Shown in pieces: positions 32,391 to 43,780 of a DNA stretch of 64,000 nucleotides (positions are counted from its first letter, which is position 1; each line of letters opens with the position of its first letter). The translations under genes were made by a program, and so were the position numbers. The notes below the pieces were generated by a model. The model saw nothing but the letters and a program-made list of their open reading frames with translations, had not been told where the DNA came from and made no database searches. Location: contig OZ038517.1 in NCBI GenBank assembly GCA_964036315.1, positions 51,696,455-51,760,454 of the forward strand, written 5' to 3'. This DNA comes from Acanthosepion esculentum. Its lineage: Eukaryota; Mollusca; Cephalopoda; Sepiida; Sepiidae.

Positions 32391-32919
32391 TAAATGGATA
32401 ATTTGCCTTTTAAGGCCCGCGCTAAGTATCTAATAAAAATTTCCCAAATACTTATATTTAGGTATAAATGTACATGCTTAATTCGAAAATAACAAAGAAA
32501 TTTTGATAAACTCTACCGTTTAGAAGTGATCAATAATAAAAGTTCGGACTCATTCGCGTTACGGTACGGAAGCCATTACTAGCGTTGTTTGCATACATTC
32601 GCCACTGATTAGATTGGATTACCTTGTTACCGGCCTTTTCACGGTTCTTACTTGACTCATTTACTGCGCAATTGAAGACTCAATGCGTGCGCAATAATCA
32701 AGACTATTCTGCACCAAATATATCCAAACAACGACAGTAATGGCTGCCGCGACGCAAATGAGTTCGAAAGTTTATTATCGATCAATTCTAAATGGTAGAT
32801 TTTATCAAAATTTTTGTTATTTTCGAATTAAGCATGTAAATTTACACCTAAATATAACTATTTGGGAATTTTTTATTAGATACTTAGCGGGGGCTTAAAA
32901 AGCAAATTACCCGTAAATT
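32391..32919. mobile_element. Foldback element, about 200-bp inverted arms
   Basis: The left arm 32391-32595 is the imperfect reverse complement of 32717-32919 (shared: GCTAAGTATCTAATAAAAA, TTCGAAAATAACAAA, ATTAGAATTG/GATCAATTCTAA region, GTAATGGC). The spacer of about 120 bp is CG-richer and not repeated. No frame. A DNA transposon derivative or a long hairpin RNA source. No target duplication was identified. Confidence 0.75.
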
Positions 32920-33046
32920 ACTTCAACATGAGGTATAATCTGATGAAAAAGTTCTAACAAAAACATCAAATTTTTGCATTTGAGAAAAATGAGATTAGCG
33001 TGTCGGGTTCAAATTTCATCCGAAACTCTTGGAAAATTATGACTAT

Positions 33047-33110
33047 TGCTGCCATATCTGATGTTCCTGCTATATATCTCGAGATCCTTGACGAAATCCA
33101 AAGAAATTGT
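33047..33110 (+). pseudogene. Small LINE ORF2 fragment
   Basis: ATTGCTGCCATATCTGATGT...ATCTCGAGATCCTTGACGAA ATCCAAAG aligns with CCHIW-G-AxxYLExLDKIQR of the LINE copies at 56.7 and 57.4 kb, with frame damage. Confidence 0.55.
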
Positions 33111-33549
33111 CTGCAATGTTATCTGTCATGACATGTCATTTCGACTTCTGTCAATTTCTCCTTACTGCCGTGATGTGGCTTCCCACTTTTTTTTGTAAAC
33201 GAAATCTTTTAGCAATCGCTCGGTCCACTCGTCAGGAGGTACCAGCAATTGACTGCTTATTTTCTCGTTTTCGTAAATCTTATATTAAGTTTAAAAAATT
33301 ATGTGATTTTCATTGGCGTAAGGTTGATTTCTTCTTCTTTCATTGTGTGCATATATGCGTGTGCGTATTTCTGCGCATGCGTATGCTGGTGTGTGTATGT
33401 GTGTGTAAAATGTGTCTATATCTCCTCTTCGTCGTTTTTCGTTTCTCTTTGTATAAAGAGACACGAAACCTTTTAGACCATTTTTTCCCTCTCCCCTTTC
33501 GGCTCCGAGTGTCAAAGATAAATGGAGCGATCATCCGTTATGGCAGACT

Positions 33550-33752
33550 GTAAAATAGAGTTTAAAGGTACGCTATATTTATGTTTTAAAGTGCTCAATA
33601 TCACGGATAAAGCATTTGTAAATATAAAAGTGGACCTTGAAGTCAGCACCCAGTGGTGACAGTCTATTTCATGCTTAAACGCTATCTTCAGGACATAAAA
33701 ATGTCATTAAGGCATTAATCTTATAATATTTATTAATATATATATATATATC

Positions 33753-33798
<46 letters not shown>

Positions 33799-33934
33799 TG
33801 AGAGTGAGAGAGTGGACCAATTAGTTCAGCACCCAGCAGTGAGAGTCACTTAAAAGCAATCTCCAGGCCATAAGAAGGTAGCATTTAAGCATGAAACAGA
33901 CTGTCACCGCTGGTTTTTAACTCAATGGTCCACT

Positions 33935-33935
<1 letters not shown>
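33550..33935. repeat. Palindromic dispersed repeat with microsatellite centre
   Basis: Left arm GACAGTCTATTTCATGCTTAAACG and right arm TTTAAGCATGAAACAGACTG are inverted around TA, TG and GA runs (33735-33815). Related copies: 35760-35865 (half) and 55590-55730. Confidence 0.65.
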
Positions 33936-34030
<95 letters not shown>

Positions 34031-34109
34031 TATACATATATCTACGTTCGAAGTGCAACTTAAGTTTCGTTGTTCTACAAACTCATGAAGCACGAATTAT
34101 TACTTTTGA

Positions 34110-34162
<53 letters not shown>

Positions 34163-34164
34163 AG

Positions 34165-34221
<57 letters not shown>

Positions 34222-34338
34222 GTATGTATATATATATGTATATATACTGGGTCTCATGGGAGGAACGCTAAATTAAACGCAGATTCAAAGTTCAAATTGA
34301 AAATTATATATAATATTGGGGTCTAAATACAGAATGTA

Positions 34339-34415
<77 letters not shown>
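33936..34415. repeat. Three long (TA)n tracts
   Basis: TA at 33936-34022, 34111-34250 (with ATGTA interruptions) and 34340-34415, separated by short unique spacers. One spacer carries ACTGGGTCTCATGGGAGG. Confidence 0.95.
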
Positions 34416-34417
<2 letters not shown>

Positions 34418-34821
34418 AGCAAGAGAGACATTCACAAGCACTTGCACTCACATATGCTCTCTTTCTCTCTCTCTCTTTCTCCCTCTTTGTCTCCCCTCAC
34501 ATATATATTTTTTTATATATATTTTAAAAAAACTCAGGAAAGTATTTTCCTGAAGAATCCTATTTCCAACCAACTCTTCATGAGAAGAACATATTAGTTG
34601 ATATTAAATTGATATTATAACAGTTCGCATTGCGAGAAAGGAAAAAGGACCACAACTAAAACTCACTTTGTACTCACTAGGAACCCCTTTACATCGGGCC
34701 TTTTGCCAGTATTTTTTTCTTCCCGGTCTGTTTTTTTTTTTTTGTAATTTTGGTTGCGTTTTCAAATCTATATATAAGTTCTGTGGTGATGTATATATAA
34801 TTTCTGTGGTGTCAAACTTCT

Positions 34822-34826
<5 letters not shown>

Positions 34827-34895
<69 letters not shown>

Positions 34896-35160
34896 AAACC
34901 TAATGAGCCAGACACACCTACCAAGGTTTCACTTAGGCAGATCGTCAGGGTTTGCTCTACGCTTGTATTGAGCTCTTTAGTTAGTTGTTTACTCGTATCG
35001 GGGTTTTTTCTTTGGGCCTTGAACCTGTATCTGTGCGATTATTTTCGACAGACTTTCATGTTCCTGGCTCTTTCTTTTTTAAAACCTTTTTTTTCCTTCG
35101 TGATTGATTTGGCTTTTGTTAAATCAAGAGTTCGAAGGTTTTTCGACACGAGTATAGTTA

Positions 35161-35225
<65 letters not shown>
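34827..35225. repeat. (TA)n tracts flanking an unassigned spacer
   Basis: TA at 34827-34891 and 35164-35225. The spacer has no recognised gene; a frame joining the TA-coded Tyr-Ile runs is artefactual. Confidence 0.9.
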
Positions 35226-35229
<4 letters not shown>

Positions 35230-35679
35230 GTAATTGCTCCGAGGAGCTGCTTTCGCTGGTCCCTAGGCCTCATGAATTTAAACGTTCTACGAGGCTGGCA
35301 TCCCGTTCCCACCCCTTCACCGTTGAAACTGTTAGATGTAGACGTCTCTTCTACTCCAATAGCTTCATGTCTCGCACATCTCGCCTGTGGAACTCCCTTC
35401 CCTATTCCTGTTTCCCTGACAAATACACTCTCCAACTATTTAAGTGTAACGTCAATCGACATCTCCAGTTGCCTTGATCTATCCACTTCCCTTCTCCACA
35501 TTCTTTCACCTTTCATTCCAATCTGCTCTCGCTCCAAATCTTCTGAAACCCCCTTGCCTTGATCGATCCACTATCTTTCTCCACATCCTCTCCTTTACCA
35601 CTCCTATCTGCTCTTCCTCCAAACCTTCTGTAACCCCTTGCGTGCTAGTGGCCTCCAGCCTTGCTTGGGGGTGATAAGC

Positions 35680-35680
<1 letters not shown>
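35226..35680 (+). pseudogene. LINE 3' end, best-preserved ORF2 C-terminus
   Basis: Frame: NCSEELLSLVPRPHEFKRST, RLASRSHPFTVETVRCRRLF, YSNSFMSRTSRLWNSLPYSC, FPDKYTLQLFKCNVNRHLQLP then stop at about 35477. These are the final conserved blocks of a CR1/Jockey-like LINE ORF2. The UTR has two direct copies of CTTGATC(T/G)ATCCACT at 35474 and 35560 and ends GTGCTAGTGGCC...CTTGCTTGGGGGTGATAA before (TA)n. The RT catalytic core is absent (5' truncation). Confidence 0.9.

Positions 35681-35683
<3 letters not shown>

Positions 35684-35755
<72 letters not shown>
35684..35755. repeat. (TA)n tract, LINE tail
   Basis: Pure TA immediately after the LINE 3' terminus. Confidence 0.95.
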
Positions 35756-35757
<2 letters not shown>

Positions 35758-35865
35758 GAAATATAGTTTTAAAGTGTGCTATATTTATGGGATAAAGTGC
35801 TCAATATCAGAGATAGAGCGTGTGTAAGTATAAAAGTGAACATTGAAGTCAACACTTAGAGGCGG

Positions 35866-36642
35866 CACACTATTGAGTTCTTTAAATTTTCGCGGCACAC
35901 CTATCACAAAAAATAAATATTTTCCACTCATAAACCTTTTTGCAATAAAATAATAAAAAACAACTTGTCCATATTTAAGGGTAAATTGAATCTAAAATTG
36001 AAAAAAATAAATCTAAAAGAATTTTTATTATATTTAATTTGATTTTTGTTTGTCTTACTAAAACTTTAATTTACAACGCCTAAATATTTAATAAAAATAT
36101 GTACAAAAAATCTGTAAATATTGTGAACGAGATATATAGACGATATAAACTGGTGATAAAACAATACCTAAACTTTTAACGATTCCGATTCCTAATTGAA
36201 AAGATTAAAAATGGTTAGGAAAAGGTAAAAAAATGTTTGGGAGTTAGGAGCATTACGTAAAACCTCACATAGTACAGTTCTGTGTTACAAGTTTTTGTCT
36301 TACAACCTGTGTATTTAGGAATCGTTTTGGTATCGAAATCGGGTCTGAATTATTCAGCTCCGATGCCGATTCCCGATACTTTGAAAAACTCCTGATATTC
36401 CGATTAATCGTCCCATGACTAATATAAACCATAATAACGTTTACCAATTAGTATGCGCGAAACGTTTAGATTCCAGAAATTCGGCCATTTTGAATTGAGC
36501 GGGGTCATCATGATTAAGAAATTGAATGTCTTTATTAAGCAAAATTAAATTAAATGGCTTCTAGGTATTATCTCATCGCGGCACACCAGTAATCATTCCG
36601 CGGCACACTAATGTGCCGCGGCACAGTGGTTGGGAACTTCTG
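35866..36642 (-). mobile_element. hAT-like non-autonomous element (right end clear)
   Basis: The right end on the minus strand reads CAGAAGTTCCCAACCACTG followed by TGCCGCGGCACA, resembling hAT terminal repeats of the CAGxGGTTCCCAACC type. CGCGGCACAC recurs at 35892, 36577 and 36600, plus a perfect palindrome TGTGCCGCGGCACA (36612-36625). The left terminal repeat is not recognisable. The interior is AT-rich without a transposase. Confidence 0.6.
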
Positions 36643-36659
36643 CCTTAGCGTAATACTGA

Positions 36660-37179
36660 AGAAAGCATTTATTTTATCGCAGGAATTTTTTTTTTCAACT
36701 CACCCTCGTTTATCGGTGAATATTAGCAACGCAAACTGAGCATTGTAACGTGTAGACTTCAGTTAAAGACCACGTGACATGCTACGAACTTACTGATCAA
36801 ACATTATATAAACATATGTTTCTTCTCTTCTCTTTTCTTTTTTTAATATCAGTAGTTAAGGTTTATTACACTCGCAATTTTTATGGCCTAATCTGTCCAC
36901 TGTAGGAAAGCACATGAGGCCATGTTTGAAAGTGGTTAGGACGATTTTCATACAACATGATTTTAACTAAAATAAAACAGTCAATCATTTAGGTCAGTTA
37001 GGTAGGTCACCCGGAAAGATTTTTCATTCTACTTGTCTTTAAATTTTATTTTCTTGCCTGTAAATTAATTGCAGGAATAAAAGTGTCATGACGGCATTAT
37101 AATGCCTTTCCTTTTTTTTTCTTTTATTCGTGCACCGCTCGACTAACGGGGCTTCCAATTTGTTAGCCTGCTCCAGTTA
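36660..37179. other. Unassigned stretch
   Basis: AT-rich, no gene or element end recognised. Confidence 0.5.
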
Positions 37180-37259
37180 TTAGGTTGGTGCAAAAATAAT
37201 GTCGTTTTTTGACGTTCAAATTCATGTGAGAAAACGACATTGTTTTTGCACCAACCTAA
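37180..37259. mobile_element. 80-bp mariner MITE (MADE1-like)
   Basis: Perfectly sized 80-bp palindrome: arms TTAGGTTGGTGCAAAAATAA and, from the other strand, TTAGGTTGGTGCAAAAACAA, pairing nearly without mismatch for about 29 bp. TA on both sides (37178-37179 and 37260-37261). The arm equals the terminal repeat of the Hsmar1-type mariners from which human MADE1 MITEs and the mir-548 hairpins derive. An RNA from it would fold as a near-ideal miRNA-like hairpin. Confidence 0.9.
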
Positions 37260-37389
37260 TAAATGTTTGCACATCATCCGTAAGTTTCGTGGTAAAAAGC
37301 GGTTCAAGTGGACTTACATCGATGATGGGCCGATGTAATTTCCGTTCGGGAAAACCAACTGTAATGGCGAATGTACGTTTTTTTTTCTT

Positions 37390-37700
37390 TACTAATCACT
37401 TCACCCCAAAACAAGGTGATAATGTCACTAAGATGCAAGGGGCTATTGAGAGTGAAAGAGAATGAAAAAGACTTTAGAAGGAACCAGAAACCCAATCCTA
37501 AACAGAAAACAAGGGATAAACCTCTACTCCTCTATTCACCCCAAGCAAGGTGATAATGCCACTAAGATGCAAGGGGCTACTGGGAGTGAAAGAGAATGAA
37601 AAAGACTTTAGAAGGAACCAGAAACCCAATCCTAAATAGGAAACAAGGGATAAACCTCTACTCCTCTATTCACCCCAAGCAAGGTGATAATGCCACTAAG
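37390..37700 (-). repeat. LINE 3' UTR, duplicated in tandem
   Basis: Minus-strand LINE end (plus strand TTCACCCCAA.CAAGGTGATA, TAAGATGCAAGGGGCTA). A unit of about 145 bp with GAAAAAGACTTTAGAAGGAA occurs at 37393-37537 and again, nearly identical, at 37538-37682; a third start follows. Near-identity implies a recent duplication. Confidence 0.8.
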
Positions 37701-38246
37701 ACTAAGATTTGTGTTACAAATAAAATCTCCGTCGAACAACATTAGATCTGAAATCACCTCGTTAAGCATTTAACATAGCAACAGTCGGGGAAAAGCACAG
37801 CAACTGTCTGGTTAAAAAATGTATTTCTGCGATAGTTTAAACTTAAAGAAAATAATAATTGTTTTAAATCAGATTAATTATATTTTAAATCAGCTAAAAA
37901 TTTCAGAAAATTATATTTTATTTTTGAAAGTTTTTGTTTTTATAAAAAGAAATACATTGCGATGAAAGACAACAACAAAAAAATGCGCTAAACAGGTATT
38001 TTAGCAAAAAAAAAAAAATCCAGTCATTTTAAACAAGTTTTTGAAATACAGTAATTTTGCTTATTGGAAATTTTAAATTCGACTTATTAGCTTGAAATTA
38101 AAACTAAAATTAAATCTTGAAGAAAAATTTTTCATTTTAAAAAATTCATTTTAAACCTTAGGGACCACGTTTTTTGTGATGGTCCCTAGTTTGATATATA
38201 AAAATGGTGCGTCTATATCAAATCCACTCTAATACCGTTTGAAGAA

Positions 38247-38284
<38 letters not shown>

Positions 38285-38290
38285 TGTGCA
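37700..38290. other. Unassigned AT-rich stretch
   Basis: No gene. The inverted pair AGGGACCA/TGGTCCCT at 38160-38190 (12-nt loop) looks like a small MITE end or hairpin. (TG)n at 38261-38285. Confidence 0.5.
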
Positions 38291-38694
38291 AAGAACAGGA
38301 GACCTTTTGTCACAACGGGGCACAGTCAAGAGTAAAAGTCAGCTGAAAGATATAATGACACATAAGTGCTCCTTTTAAGCAAATCTGCTTTCTGGGTCAG
38401 TGGTAAAAGCACTTTTATTGTTCCCCGAATTGGCTGCAGCTGAGATTTTCTTTCTTTCTTTTTATTGCAAAAGAGTTTGGTTCTATTCGCGAGAAGGAAA
38501 TTCAATGTTTACAAAAACTTTCCTGGAATCAAAGTTTTATATGTTTCTACCAAGATTCAGGTTTGGTAAGTTTTCTACCCCACCCCCCGCCCCCCCAAAT
38601 CGAATTCTGGTAAGAACATCTTCAAAAAATAATAGAAATGGATTTTCAGAAAGCTTACTCAAGCACAAGTTACCGTTACCTTGCTTCATTTTTT

Positions 38695-39135
38695 TTTGGG
38701 GGGGGGATCATTTTACCCCCCACACACACACACAAGCAAGGCAATAAATCCACTAAAACACAAAGAGTTACTGAGTGTTAAAGAATAAGAAAATAAAAAA
38801 AGAAACATTATTAAGGAGCAAGACCAATAAAAGAACAGGAATCAACAAGACAGAAGATAGCGATTGACATTGCATTAAAATTTTTGAAGATCAAATTTTC
38901 GCTAGAAAGCAAGAAATTCAAAAATTATTAGTTCGAGAGAAGAAACTGTCAGCATAGAACCTGCGGCTACATCCAGCCGGCTCAACTATAAATTGATGAG
39001 ATCGCGACGCCAGTCTACTGTTGCCCTTAAATTGAAAAACTCTAGGTACCATAGCAAAATGCTATTTAAGACAATTACCATGAAAGTATTTCTAGAAAAG
39101 ACAAAGAGAATCGTCGACGGGAAAGTAACAGGAGC
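38695..39135 (-). pseudogene. LINE 3' end, decayed minus copy
   Basis: Plus-strand complement shows AAGCAAGGCAATAAATCCAC, TAGCGATTGACATTGCATTA (minus: NVNR-type codons) and GTTCGAGAGAAGAAACTG, then TTACCATGAAAGTATTTCTA. The same succession is in the better copy at 41057-41545. Confidence 0.65.
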
Positions 39136-39349
39136 TGACGTCAGAACCAATAATATTTGACGTTTATTTAATCCTTCCAAAAGTCACTAAAACTCAAGGG
39201 ATTACGGTGTGTGAAAGAAAAAAAAGAGAAACCTTATTGACTCTTTGGTAGAGAAAAATGACGTAATGCCCAGCCACCGGTGGATAAACACCTGTAACTA
39301 CTTTTATATCTACCGTGAAACATTACCTACCAATTATTTGCGAATTTTG

Positions 39350-39600
39350 ACTTGGGAGATCAGGCAGAACGGTTAATCTTGCTGATAGATTTTTTTTTTT
39401 ACTCCTGTGGCAGTGGAAACTTCAGGGGTTATTGGCCCTCGTTCGATGGCGTTCCTTCGGAGGATTGGCGCGATTGCGTCTCGATTAAGGAACGAGCCTC
39501 GCGAAACGGAGTGACTCTTGCAGCGTGTCTCACTGGCGACGGTTCGAGGTAATGCTTTCTCCATCATTGCAGCTGGCAGAGGATAGAAATTTTTTTTTAT
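39350..39600 (-). repeat. Repeat related to the Tc1 remnant at 63.6 kb
   Basis: The minus strand contains EKALPRTVASETRCKSHSV, shared with the frame at 63582-63809 (EKALPRTIASETRCKSHF), and both have GCAGCTGGCAGAGGA-type flanks. The conserved part is DNA-level repeat; no catalytic block is present here. Confidence 0.55.
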
Positions 39601-39819
39601 AGTTACGTTGTTCTGGAATTGTCATCATTGGTCGACTGAACTTGCTTTGTTTCAATGACTTTTGTTTTGTTATTATTAGTTACTTTGTTCAATAAATATT
39701 TTTATATCTAAAAAAAAAAGTTAACAGTTAAAATTGTTCAGGAACACAGGGTTCAAAATGTTAATATAATATGATATGTTAATATAATATAGCGAATGAC
39801 CCTCATCCCTTTCGTATCC

Positions 39820-40050
39820 CATTGGTGAGACCTAAGTTCCACTCAAGTAGTTCTTCCCATGAACTGCAGCTTTGTGGAACTGACTCCCAAGTGGATGCTT
39901 CCCTGATTACTACAATCTTAACCTGTTCATGTTTATGGTTCTCCATTACCTTCATCAGACATCCGCATAAACTATGCCGCTTACTCTGTAACCATCTACC
40001 TCGAGTGGCTCTTAGGCCTTTTACAGAATGAAAATCATTGTAAAAAAATG
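39820..40050 (+). pseudogene. LINE 3' fragment (second LINE lineage)
   Basis: One frame reads LWN.LPSGCFPDYYNLNLF, the CR1-like C-terminal block. The UTR CTACCTCGAGTGGCTCTTAG and tail match 28755-28965. Confidence 0.7.
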
Positions 40051-40329
40051 TCAAAAATAGGAAAAGGCACAAAATCACAGATGAACACGTAATCAGAGTT
40101 GAAGATTTAATCAGCTGATATGATGTATATTGAGTTGATTGAGTTTGAGCCTTGACCACCGCCTTACCGGTGGGAGAGAAAAATGACGTAATTTCCAGCT
40201 ACCGGTTGAGCGGTGTGTAAACACTTGTAACTATTTTTATATCTATCGTGAAGCATTGCATACCAATTATTTGCGAATTTTGACTCAGGAGCTTAGGCAG
40301 AAGGGTTAAAATTGTTCAGGAACGCAAGG

Positions 40330-40440
40330 CTCAAAGGGTTAAGGAGAGAGAAAAATAAAAGAAGAGGAATCAAGAAGACAGTAGATAACGATTGACATTG
40401 CATCTAAATTTCTGAAGATCGAATTTGGCTGGAAAGCGTC
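40330..40440 (-). pseudogene. Short LINE 3' fragment
   Basis: AACGATTGACATTGCATCTA and CTGAAGATCGAATTT match the VNR/FKC-coding complement in the 41.2-kb LINE copy. Confidence 0.5.
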
Positions 40441-40480
40441 CGGTTAGTAATGTCGATTTTACTATCTTTAAACCGGATGC

Positions 40481-40724
40481 TTCTCTGTGGCCGAACGGTT
40501 AAGGCACGTCACGCGAAATGACGGTTCCGTATAGGATACAGGTTCGATTCCTGTCGGAGAACGAAAATTTTCTATGAAAATTTCTCGGACATTCAGGCCG
40601 ATAAATGTTATTTAATACTGTTTATTTTAAACAGAGCATTTACTTAAATATTTGTGTCTATAAAAAGAACGTTAAACATATCAAAAATGTCTTTAAATAA
40701 ATTGTCGGACTCTGTCCAATTCAA
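40481..40724 (+). repeat. SINE with tRNA-Ser-like head
   Basis: 40481-40561 folds as a tRNA: acceptor TTCTCTG/CGGAGAA (one G-T), anticodon stem CGTCA/TGACG, T arm ACAGG-TTCGATT-CCTGT, and a long variable arm as in tRNA-Ser. The anticodon loop is CGCGAAA, giving CGA, but position 33 is G instead of the near-universal T. A 160-bp body follows that recurs at 43493-43590, so this is a SINE head. A and B boxes look intact. Confidence 0.75.
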
Positions 40725-40739
40725 TATATATATATATAT

Positions 40740-41035
40740 TCATACATGTTTCATTAAATAATATAGACAAGTGTTGTCTATTTATTTTATGTAAATTCTT
40801 TTCATGTCGTCTGATAAGCTTAATAACATTATTATTAAACGAAGAAAGAAAATCACAATATTGATACATATTTTTTAATCCAATCTAAGCTTTTGGCCGA
40901 CATAAGCCATTATCAAAGATGACAATTACATTACAATATATTTAGCAATACACGGACGAGAAATTGATGATAGTCTGTTTTTGTTTACATGGATGATTTC
41001 CAAGCAACGATAAACACGTGCATAGAAGACGCTGG
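40740..41035 (-). repeat. Dispersed retroelement fragment with hammerhead-like core
   Basis: Reverse-orientation relative of 13950-14285 with the same blocks. The motif at 40881-40923 on the minus strand reads TTTGATAAT, GGCTTATGTCGGCC, AAAAGC; both boxes are mutated. Confidence 0.6.
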
Positions 41036-41056
41036 AATATATATATATATATATGA

Positions 41057-41867
41057 ACATTTCACCCCGAGCAAGGAAATAAAGCCACTAAGTCGCAAGG
41101 GATTACTGAGTGTGAGAGAATATGAGAAAAAGAAAACATTATTATGGAGAGAGAACAATAAAAGAACAGAATTAAGAAAACAGATGATAACGATTGACAT
41201 TGCATTTCAATTTTTGAAGATCGAAGATTATTGGAAAGCAAGAAGCCGGAAGAGAGTTCCACAGGTTCCACAGGTGAGAAGATTGAGAAAGGGAAATGTT
41301 AGCAAAGAACATGAAAGCCAGTTCAGCTGTAAAACGATGAGACCTTATTGCCAATCTAGTACTGCGCTTAAATTTATAATGTCTAGCTACGATAGAGGAA
41401 AGTTCAACAGAATAGTTACCATGAAGGTATTTACAGAAAAGGCACAGGAAAGCTACGTTACGACAGTTGGAAAGTGACTGAAACCGAGATGCCAGGCCAG
41501 GAACAATAACATTACAGATTCCTCGTTGGATTTTTATCAAGAATCTCTAAATATATAGAATCAGCCCCAGACCATATGTGGCATTAATGTTCGAAGCATA
41601 GACGAATGGTAGATTTATAGATAAGTCAGAGAGAGAGAAAAAAATGTCTAGCACGACACACAAGTAGAAAATAAATTTGGGAAACTGTCACGTGATGTGA
41701 CGAACGCCGTCTTTTTTTCTTCTTGCAAATGGATCATATTACAAGAAGAAATGGCTATTTTTTTAAAAACTGATCGAAGAAAAAAATGCTTTTAAAGCAT
41801 TTTTTTTAGAAATACATTTCTTTTTCTACAAAGATTTTGCAAGTGGCTCACTTATAGGCTGAGTAGA

Positions 41868-41923
<56 letters not shown>

Positions 41924-42110
41924 AGATGAATTCTGTAGAGAAAAATTGTCTCGTACAACAGAGTGAACCAATTTTCCTAGCAGCAGACTGATTCAATATA
42001 ATCTTTCCACTTCATGTCAGCAGAGAACGTTAGCCCTAGAATGCGTAACGAATCACTTTCCGAGAGGTTAAATCAGCCATTTTGATAGAATAGAATCTCT
42101 CAGATGGTTT
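41057..42110 (-). pseudogene. LINE ORF2 C-terminus, interrupted
   Basis: Minus strand from 42110: LTFSADMKWKDYIES, ARKIGSLC...RQFFS; an interruption at about 41700-41930 with a (TA)n at 41871-41921; then IKIQRGICNVI, CLFCKYLHGNYSVELSS, HYKFKRSTRLAIRSHRF, LWNSLPASCFP and KLKCNVNRYHLFS with stop at 41172. The 3' UTR ends at 41057 against (TA)n. This is the post-RT part of the CR1/Jockey-like LINE. The RT core itself is absent. Confidence 0.85.
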
Positions 42111-42329
42111 TATAATTGTTTGCTTGGTTATTTTTTAAATGGATAGATGCAGATGAGTAAATTCTTAATACTTTCCAACCTAATACAGACATGCACATTC
42201 ACAAGCACACATGCGAGGGATTACATGAAAAGTTCTCGGCCCAACTAAGAATTGATTACAAATAATTCCGATGGTCGGTCAGATTTGAAGTGGGGGGGGG
42301 TGACAAAGCTAGATATATATGAAGAGAAT

Positions 42330-42332
42330 GAC

Positions 42333-42387
<55 letters not shown>

Positions 42388-42400
42388 TGAAGAGAATGAC

Positions 42401-42455
<55 letters not shown>

Positions 42456-42466
42456 TGAAGAGAATG

Positions 42467-42500
<34 letters not shown>
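42330..42500. repeat. GATA array with ATGAAGAGAATGACATAGA linker
   Basis: Three (TAGA)n blocks separated by the linker, ending in GA repeats. Confidence 0.95.
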
Positions 42501-42503
<3 letters not shown>

Positions 42504-42706
42504 TGGGTAGCCCGACAGATACTGCTATGAAATGTAGAGTTATGAAGTTAAAATGCTATCGTCAGCAGCACTCATACCCTATAAATTGAAGAATAATAAA
42601 AGAAAATTGGACAGCCCTGCATCTGTCTTTTATAGTAGAAAACACCACCTGTCGGGGAGCAAGTATATTATAGTCTTTCTGATACGTATTTATATATATT
42701 AAAATA

Positions 42707-43454
42707 TCTCTATCTATAAAAGGCAGGATGTGTGTGTGTGAAACGAATGCACGGCCGCAATTTTCGACGGATCTGCACCAAAATTTACATGCACATGCTC
42801 CAAGTTAGCAAAAAGTCCAAGACAAACATTGCATTTCCCAACTGTCATCGATAGTGGAAATAATCGATTTTTCATGTTTATATGGCAGTTTTCATGTAGT
42901 TTGCGGCCATTTTCCTCTGGCCAGAGTGAGAGCCTATAGCTGGCTGCCACGAATAGGCAGGCAGATTCTATTGACCAGCGTGAGAGCCAACAGCTGACTG
43001 ACACGAATGTTAACTAGCATGCAAAAAGAATCGATAGCTGCATTCGTCACAAGTGGGAAAAATTTAAATCTGCATGGCACTTTACTCCAATTGGCTCATT
43101 CGCTTGCTTAAACTCAACGTTGATTCTGATTCCGCAGAACTGGGTTGGGTGTGAAAAAGTATTTGTTGTTAACATTCTTTTTTTCATTCTGTTTTTCCAG
43201 TTACGAGTCCTTTTTTAAAGCTGATCGTTTTGTGTTCATTTTGTTTAGTTCTTTTTTCGTAACAGATTTAATGTTTAGCATAGAGCTTAGAAAAAAGTGC
43301 AGTGTGAGAAGTAAGGCATGTAGCAACATCGGCACGGCAAAGGGCACTCCTTTAAAGGCAAGGGCAAAAATATTTTAAGTCAAGTGATAGCGATTGCTGT
43401 ATGAGTCGTATGATTTTTTAATCAAGCACGGGCAACGCCGGGCCATGCTGCTAG
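42707..43454 (+). mobile_element. Non-autonomous Helitron-like element, copy 2
   Basis: Same ends as copy 1: TCTCTATCTATAAAAGGCAG and CTGCTAG, again between A and T. The TG run is very short here and a GATAGGCAAGAA-type segment near the 3' part is shortened. Confidence 0.85.
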
Positions 43455-43492
43455 TATATATATAATAATATCTAAAAATATATATTTTATGA

Positions 43493-43671
43493 GATGGACG
43501 AAGTCCGACAATTATTTAAGACATTTTTTATCTTTATACGTTCTTTTTATATATAACAATATTTAACTAAATGCCCATAGACGATATGCGTCCTCCGACA
43601 GGAATCGAACCTGCATCCTATATGGGACCGTCATATAGGCTGACATGCTTTACCGGTTTAGCCACAGACGA
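43493..43671 (-). repeat. SINE with tRNA-Ser-like head, minus copy
   Basis: Minus strand: CGTCTGTGGCTAAACCGGTA, then AGGTTCGATTCCTGTCGGAG (B box). The body shares AAAAAGAACGT, AATGTCTT and ATTGTCGGAC with the 40.5-kb copy. The anticodon loop has decayed. On its head side, 43672-43770 carries CGGTTAGCAAAGTCGATTTTA in the same plus orientation that precedes the head at 40441, so the flanking relation is rearranged. Confidence 0.7.
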
Positions 43672-43780
43672 GGGTTTCGGTTAGCAAAGTCGATTTTATT
43701 GTTTTTAAACTGCAATTCTCCATGATTTTCTCTCGTACATTCTTATCTGCATATTTTCTATGAAAATTTATATATATATA

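Noticed and set aside
34668..35477. A 269-codon plus-strand frame that looks like a membrane protein
   Set aside because: Its hydrophobic runs are Tyr-Ile from two (TA)n tracts. Only its last 80 residues are real, and those are the LINE ORF2 C-terminus.
40481..40561. A functional tRNA-Ser(CGA) gene
   Set aside because: Folds well, but position 33 is G, the sequence continues into a SINE body, and a homologous decayed head lies at 43591-43671.
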